Below are positions 19,665 through 23,278 of a stretch of 23,278 nucleotides of DNA, in pieces (within the stretch, counting starts at the first letter, position 1; the number at the start of each line of letters is the position of its first letter). Source of the stretch: a virus; IMG/VR virus record IMGVR_UViG_3300034082_002068, positions 1 to 23,278 of that record; one strand, written 5' to 3'. The position numbers and the translations under genes were made by a program. The notes under the pieces are model-generated. The model searched no databases and was not told the origin of the DNA. It worked only from the letters and a program-made list of their open reading frames with translations.

Positions 19665-20228
19665 ATGTTTAAAGTAGAAACAAACAATCCTCTTATACAC
19701 AGATTCGATAATTTTATAACTGAACAAGAATGTGATATTCTATCACATTTTATGATAAATATGTGTAAAAAAGACTCATATAAAGTAGATGTTTTACCTT
19801 GGTTTGATGGTGATAGAATTTCAATAAAAAAAATTGAAGATAAAACAGTAAAAGAAATTCTAAATAATCATAGAAATAAACTATCCGATATATCATCTTC
19901 TTTATATAAAGAAGTATTATACCCAATTCTTACAGATATTGTTTTATGGAGATGTGGTAAGAAAATGGACATACATAAAGATAATGGATATGATGATTCT
20001 GGTGAATTTATTAATAGACATTATTCATCAGTAACATATATAAATGATGACTATACAGGTGGCGAAACTATTATAGATAATTATGTTAGTATTCCGAAAA
20101 AAGGTTCTATTGTTATATTTACAAGCGATGAAAGATGTTTACATAAAGTAAACACTATAGAGTCAGGTACTAGAATTGTTGTTCCTATTTGGCTAACTAG
20201 AAATATTGAACAAATAGAGGTTATTTAA
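19665..20228 (+). CDS. 2OG-Fe(II) oxygenase, prolyl-4-hydroxylase-like
   Basis: This 187-residue protein has the double-stranded beta-helix Fe/2-oxoglutarate signature: HxD in MDIHKDN (His104, Asp106), the second His in CLHKV (His160) and the 2OG-binding Arg in SGTRIVVPIWL (Arg170). RHYSSVTYIND...YTGGETI (119-136) is typical of P4H-like phage enzymes. It would hydroxylate a protein, nucleic-acid or small-molecule substrate; the target is unknown. It lies 7 nt after the last capsid-targeting gene, so it is probably cotranscribed with it. Its 3' end overlaps the convergent endonuclease gene by 8 nt. Confidence 0.88.
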   Translation: MFKVETNNPLIHRFDNFITEQECDILSHFMINMCKKDSYKVDVLPWFDGDRISIKKIEDKTVKEILNNHRNKLSDISSSLYKEVLYPILTDIVLWRCGKKMDIHKDNGYDDSGEFINRHYSSVTYINDDYTGGETIIDNYVSIPKKGSIVIFTSDERCLHKVNTIESGTRIVVPIWLTRNIEQIEVI

Positions 20229-21267
20229 TATATGTCTTTAAATTATCCCAAAGTATTCTATAAATATCTTCAATCTGGTCATATCTAATCCTAATTAAAC
20301 TAATATAATTATCCTCACAATAATCAGATTTAATCTTGTCATTAACCTTTAATCTATCAAGAGCCACCTGACCACCAAAAAAAGATAAAGGTAGAAAATG
20401 TTGCTCCCCATCGAATTCAATACACGTCCTCATAGAAGGAATATAGAAGTCAAATGGTAATTGATATATATTTTTACAATCCGGAAATTTATGCTGTCTA
20501 TCATAATTTATATCATACTTACTAAGAAACTTTGCAATTTCTTTCTCACCTTTAGATTCATTACAATGTGGACAACCAACTCCCTTTAAATGATGATTTG
20601 GTCTCTGAGTAAAGTCACCGTGTATCAAACAAGTAATAATAACCTTTTCTCTATCCGTTAAATATATTGTTTTATCATAATTAAATTTATCATCATGTAT
20701 AATATTAGATTCCTTTATAAATTGTTCAGTTGTTTTTCTTTTAAGAACTCTTTCTGGAGCATATTTCAAATGGTTATGAGCTGTTTGTTCATATATAACA
20801 CCATCTAATATTACTTTAATCTTTGTATTTGAGTTTTTAAATTCAACTAAGGAGTAATTATATTTTGTTCCCCATTTCTTTTTAGCCTTTTGTAGGAATA
20901 TACTCTGATCTAAGAATCCTTCAACTGGATATCCAGATAGATGAGAATTTGGATATTGCTCATATATAATATCATCATATATTATCTTAACTCTAATCTT
21001 AGAACTAATATATTCAGTTAATGAATAATCATATTTATCAAACCAAACTAACTTTGACTCTGATATAAATTGCTCAGTTGTTTTTCTAACTTGTTTTTGC
21101 TCAGGTCTACTACCTTTAAGATGTTTTAAAACTCTCTGTTCATAAACAATATCATTATACATAACATTTATAATGTCTTTTTGCATAACTATATCATTTA
21201 GGTTAGGATATGAATATCTATACCCGTGAGTTATCCTTGCTTTTTCTAAAAATTTACCTTTTTTCAT
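20221..21267 (-). CDS. Homing-type endonuclease with four N-terminal repeats and a PD-(D/E)xK-like nuclease domain
   Basis: This 348-residue protein has four tandem modules of about 50-60 residues over residues 1-230, each ending in 'I/V-Y-E-Q...N/K-H-L'. The last has the canonical LIHGDFTQRPNHHLKGVGCP-HC ending of the DUF723-type DNA-binding repeat, whereas the first three have lost the cysteines. The C-terminal nuclease domain has GEKEIAKFLSKYDINY, FDFYIPS, CIEFDGEQHF (key Glu-x-Asp-Gly-Glu-Gln-His) and NDKIKSDYCEDN, of the Vsr/DUF559-like group. Such free-standing genes spread between phages by cutting. The ATG at 21267 (MKKGKFLEKARI) is chosen because an upstream extension to 21324 would translate the inverted repeat. 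It interrupts the gene order next to uvsX. Confidence 0.83.
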   Translation of the reverse strand: MKKGKFLEKARITHGYRYSYPNLNDIVMQKDIINVMYNDIVYEQRVLKHLKGSRPEQKQVRKTTEQFISESKLVWFDKYDYSLTEYISSKIRVKIIYDDIIYEQYPNSHLSGYPVEGFLDQSIFLQKAKKKWGTKYNYSLVEFKNSNTKIKVILDGVIYEQTAHNHLKYAPERVLKRKTTEQFIKESNIIHDDKFNYDKTIYLTDREKVIITCLIHGDFTQRPNHHLKGVGCPHCNESKGEKEIAKFLSKYDINYDRQHKFPDCKNIYQLPFDFYIPSMRTCIEFDGEQHFLPLSFFGGQVALDRLKVNDKIKSDYCEDNYISLIRIRYDQIEDIYRILWDNLKTYIK

Positions 21268-21280
21268 ATCATATATATAA

Positions 21281-21352
21281 AATAAATAGTCCTCTCCTGA
21301 AATAAATATGAGATAAATTATCATTTTATACCGGAGGAGAGGACTATTTATT
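21281..21352. repeat. Perfect 18-bp inverted repeat between the endonuclease and uvsX
   Basis: Arms 21281-21298 (AATAAATAGTCCTCTCCT) and 21335-21352 (AGGAGAGGACTATTTATT) are exact inverted copies 36 bp apart. Outside each arm is an AT box (TATATATAT toward the endonuclease, AATATATAA toward uvsX). So each divergent gene is preceded by AGGAGAGGACTATTTATT and then a TATATA-type box: the same promoter unit in both orientations. There is no T run for termination. It may be paired operators or a duplicated promoter. Confidence 0.7.
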
Positions 21353-21384
21353 AATATATAAAGTATAAAAATAATTAATTAAAA

Positions 21385-22614
21385 ATGGCAAAAAAGGAAG
21401 CAAAAGAAGTAAAAAAGTTCGAATTCAGTAAGATTGGTTCGATATTAGATAATATAGCAAAATCAATTCCTATTCAAATTGAAAAAGAAATTAAAGAAAA
21501 GAAGTTCATCACAACAGGAGTTTATTTATTAGACGCTGCTTTGTCTGGTAGATTATTAGGTGGTGGTGTTGCTACTAATAGAATAACAGCATTCGCTGGT
21601 GAATCAGGAGCAGGTAAATCATTTATCGCTTATTCTGTTTCTAAACACGCTCAAAAAGCAGGATATTCAGTTATCTATATTGATACAGAACAAGCAATTG
21701 ACTTAGAAGATTTACCAAAATTTGGAATTGATCCATCTTTGGAAAAATTCAGACTTATTAGGTCTAATAAGGTAGAAGATGTTAATATGGTTTTATCTCA
21801 ACTTGTTGATGAATTGAAAACTCAAAAATTAGATGGATATGAAATTCCAAAATTAATGATTGTTCTTGACTCACTTGGTCAAATGGCATCAAATAAAGAA
21901 AAGGCTGATTTATTAAAAGGTGATATTAAACAAGATATGACAAAAGCAAAAGCTTTAGGATCTATGTTTAGATCTATTAACACAGACTTAGGATACTTAG
22001 AAATACCAATGATTGTATGTAATCACACATACCTAACACTTGACCTTTATCCGGCTGAGAAATTAAAGGGCGGAAATGGTCTATTATATTCAGCATCAGT
22101 AATTGGATTTATGAGTAAGTCAAAACTAAAAACAGGTGAAGAAGATGATATGGACTTAGGTCAATCAGGTATTTCGGTTTTATTTAAAACATCAAAAAAC
22201 CGTATGGCTAAACCAAAGAAAATCAGATTTGATATATCTTTTGCTCACGGTATGAACCCATACACTGGATTAGACGCATTCTGTAGACCAGAATATTTTG
22301 ACCAAGTTGGAATCGCTTGTGGTAAAATGGATGTTGATAAGAAGACAGGAGAAATGACTTTTGTACCAGGTGGTAACAGATGGTATGTAAATCACTTAAA
22401 CAAATCAGTTCCAACTAAGCAATTATTTTCTGCTGAGATATTTACACCAGCGGTTTTAGAAAGAATGGCACCGATTGTAAATGATTACTTTAGATTTAAG
22501 TCATTAGATGAAATTGAAGAAGTTGAAAAGAAATTCAATGAGGTGATGGGAGATGATGAGGATAATTCAAATGGATTTGTTGATTCGGCAGATGCGGATG
22601 ATATCTTTAGTTAA
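21385..22614 (+). CDS. uvsX: UvsX/RecA-type recombinase
   Basis: This 409-residue protein is a strand-exchange ATPase of the T4 UvsX/RecA group. It has a Lys-rich N-terminal helix (1-25), Walker A GESGAGKS (72-79), the acid-containing YIDTEQAID (98-106), Walker B LMIVLDSLG (157-165), and the loop HTYLTLDLYPAEKLKGGNGL (213-232) with the DNA-binding L2 region. The end is very acidic (VMGDDEDNSNGFVDSADADDIFS), as in proteins that displace or contact single-strand-binding protein. It coats single-stranded DNA and drives recombination-dependent replication and repair. The upstream leader of about 30 nt has the TTAATATATAAAG box after the inverted repeat. The small basic gene follows after 47 nt. 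Confidence 0.95.
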   Translation: MAKKEAKEVKKFEFSKIGSILDNIAKSIPIQIEKEIKEKKFITTGVYLLDAALSGRLLGGGVATNRITAFAGESGAGKSFIAYSVSKHAQKAGYSVIYIDTEQAIDLEDLPKFGIDPSLEKFRLIRSNKVEDVNMVLSQLVDELKTQKLDGYEIPKLMIVLDSLGQMASNKEKADLLKGDIKQDMTKAKALGSMFRSINTDLGYLEIPMIVCNHTYLTLDLYPAEKLKGGNGLLYSASVIGFMSKSKLKTGEEDDMDLGQSGISVLFKTSKNRMAKPKKIRFDISFAHGMNPYTGLDAFCRPEYFDQVGIACGKMDVDKKTGEMTFVPGGNRWYVNHLNKSVPTKQLFSAEIFTPAVLERMAPIVNDYFRFKSLDEIEEVEKKFNEVMGDDEDNSNGFVDSADADDIFS

Positions 22615-22661
22615 TAATAAAAACCAAACCCTTTATGGGTTACAAAAATAAAATAAATAAT

Positions 22662-22838
22662 ATGAACAAACAAGAACTTTATGTAGAATTAAAAAAGTTA
22701 TGGGAATCATTTGAAGTGAATCATAACAAAACAACTAAGAAATCTGATGCTGATGCTCGTAAGGCTTTAGGTGAGATTAAGAAGTTAATTACTCCATATA
22801 GAGCAGCTTCAACTGCTGAGGGTAAATCTTCAAAATAA
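22662..22838 (+). CDS. Histone-H1-like (Hc1-like) small basic protein
   Basis: This 58-residue protein reads MNKQELYVELKKLWESFEVN, then HNKTTKKSDADARKALGEIKKLITPYRAAS, ending in a Lys/Ser tail. The pattern 'K-x-A-x-x-ARKALxEIKKLxxxYR' resembles Hc1/H1-like nucleoid proteins found in Bacteroidota and their phages, which bind DNA through the basic tail; the match is by eye. The start at Met10 of the longer frame (22635) is chosen because the family begins with this helix and an ATG preceded by AAATAAATAAT fits the local style. It sits directly downstream of uvsX, so it may help DNA handling. Confidence 0.65.
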   Translation: MNKQELYVELKKLWESFEVNHNKTTKKSDADARKALGEIKKLITPYRAASTAEGKSSK

Positions 22839-22859
22839 TTAAAAAAATAATTTAATTCA

Positions 22860-23072
22860 ATGAGACATTTAATTCAAGAACTAATAAGACAGAGAAATGT
22901 TAAAAACTTTTCAGTCGATGATTTATATAAAGTAGGTATGGAGAATGTCAAACAAAACATTGAGTTTTATTATGACAAAACATACACTTGTGAATCAGTC
23001 ATAAAAGAGTTATTCATAAGAGGAGTTGTCAGTTATATTGATAAAGATAAGTTTCCTTGTTTAGAAAAATAA
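22860..23072 (+). CDS. Small protein of unknown function
   Basis: This 70-residue protein begins MRHLIQELIRQRNVKNFSVDDLYKVGMENVK, then NIEFYYDKTYTCESVIKELF, looking mainly helical with a small winged-helix-like size. No known family. It follows the H1-like gene after 21 bp of A/T-only spacer and ends before a double hairpin and terminator, so the uvsX-H1-like-this gene set probably forms one transcript. The chosen ATG is the only good start. Confidence 0.65.
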   Translation: MRHLIQELIRQRNVKNFSVDDLYKVGMENVKQNIEFYYDKTYTCESVIKELFIRGVVSYIDKDKFPCLEK

Positions 23073-23083
23073 GGTGGTGGATC

Positions 23084-23102
23084 GTCGACAAAATTGGTCG
23101 GC
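23084..23102 (+). other. Hairpin just before the terminator
   Basis: GUCGAC-AAAAUUG-GUCGGC forms a 6-bp stem with one U-G pair, within a GC-richer patch (23073-23104). It lies a few bases before the terminator hairpin. It may protect the 3' end of the uvsX-region mRNA or be part of a small RNA. Confidence 0.4.
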
Positions 23103-23105
23103 CCT

Positions 23106-23137
23106 AAAAACCCTCTAATTATTAGAGGGTTTTTTTA
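23106..23137. terminator. Intrinsic terminator at the end of the uvsX set
   Basis: The stem AAAAACCCTCTAAT (23106-23119) pairs with ATTAGAGGGTTTTT (23121-23134) and is followed by more T. It can act on both strands. The likely minus-strand gene at the right edge stops inside it. Confidence 0.9.
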
Positions 23138-23278
23138 TTGTAGTGACATAATATCTTAAAAAGAAAATTGACCAGAATATTAGGTTAAATATACAATTAA
23201 ATACCCAAAACCATCTAATATTATATCTATAGATTAGAATAGCATCTATAAATATAGACACAATTGATAACATTAGAA
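23115..23278 (-). CDS. Possible partial membrane protein, cut by the right edge
   Basis: On the minus strand a frame stays open from the right edge to a TAG at 23117-23115. From the first Met (23273) it encodes 52 residues, with two hydrophobic stretches (MLSIVSIFIDAILIY and FWVFNCIFNLIFWSIFFL) around a short RYNIRW loop and a KKPSNN tail. The stop falls in the bidirectional terminator, as expected for a convergent gene. AT-rich non-coding DNA easily gives Phe/Ile-rich frames, so this is tentative. The true start may lie outside the window. Confidence 0.42.
   Translation of the reverse strand, partial: LMLSIVSIFIDAILIYRYNIRWFWVFNCIFNLIFWSIFFLRYYVTTIKKPSNN

Noticed and set aside
21268-21324. 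19-residue N-terminal extension of the endonuclease
   Set aside because: It would be the translation of the left arm of the inverted repeat and of the TATATA box; the ATG at 21267 is in a typical start context.
22627-22642. AACCC-TTTAT-GGGTT hairpin after uvsX considered as a terminator
   Set aside because: The stem is only 5 bp and no T run follows; the next gene is probably on the same transcript.

Overview
The window reads as part of the genome of a large tailed phage, most likely T4-like and infecting a Bacteroidota (Flavobacterium-like) host. The phage assignment rests on dense, mostly small genes with 1- to 50-nt overlaps, a UvsX/RecA-type recombinase, a PhoH-like ATPase, a free-standing homing-type endonuclease, a phage GreA, and a set of genes whose N-termini look like the T4 capsid-targeting peptide. 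The host guess rests on very A+T-rich DNA (about 70 % by eye), almost no Shine-Dalgarno sequences, and several TATATTTG boxes that fit the Bacteroidota -7 element TAnnTTTG. No capsid, terminase or tail gene is present, so the family-level placement is an inference.

Layout. 1-3.2 kb: a divergent edge gene, phoH, a conserved phage protein, a tiny gene and an M20/M28/M42-type zinc peptidase. 3.3-6.3 kb: three plus-strand genes (zinc-ribbon protein, SHOCT-domain protein flanked by an inverted repeat, and a 444-residue acidic protein with a capsid-targeting-like N-terminus). 6.3-8.4 kb: minus-strand Nudix hydrolase, zinc-ribbon protein and two DUF2589-like paralogues. 8.5-11.9 kb: minus-strand ligase-type nucleotidyltransferase, pol-beta-fold nucleotidyltransferase, HExxH peptidase and three less-known proteins. 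12.0-16.9 kb: a long minus-strand run of Nudix, HAD phosphatase, glycosyltransferase, second HAD, GreA, SLOG-like protein, two unknowns and a calcineurin-like phosphoesterase. Many of these junctions are ATGA overlaps or TAA/TAG-t-ATG. 17.0-20.2 kb: plus-strand cysteine synthase, then four consecutive genes with capsid-targeting-like N-termini (one also a SemiSWEET/PQ-loop membrane protein), then a 2OG-Fe(II) oxygenase. 20.2-23.3 kb: the endonuclease and uvsX diverge across a perfect 18-bp inverted repeat, followed by a histone-H1-like basic protein, a small unknown and a possible membrane-protein gene running off the right edge.

How it fits together. The most interesting signal is a shared N-terminal peptide, [YF]xx[FMS][IVY]xE, on at least five and perhaps seven otherwise unrelated genes. 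It matches T4 MKTYQEFIAE, the signal that loads internal proteins into the prohead and is cut off by the gp21 protease. These genes are candidates for proteins packaged in the capsid and injected with the DNA. Five of the seven carry AATATATA[A/G] or a one-base variant exactly 3-4 nt before the start codon, a spacing that suggests leaderless or near-leaderless transcripts. The minus-strand block is rich in nucleotide-processing enzymes (two Nudix, two HAD, calcineurin-like, SLOG, two nucleotidyltransferases), compatible with RNA repair or with countering nucleotide-based host defence. That last point is speculation from gene content. No tRNA, rRNA, CRISPR array or insertion sequence was seen, and no gene-free stretch exceeds 300 bases.
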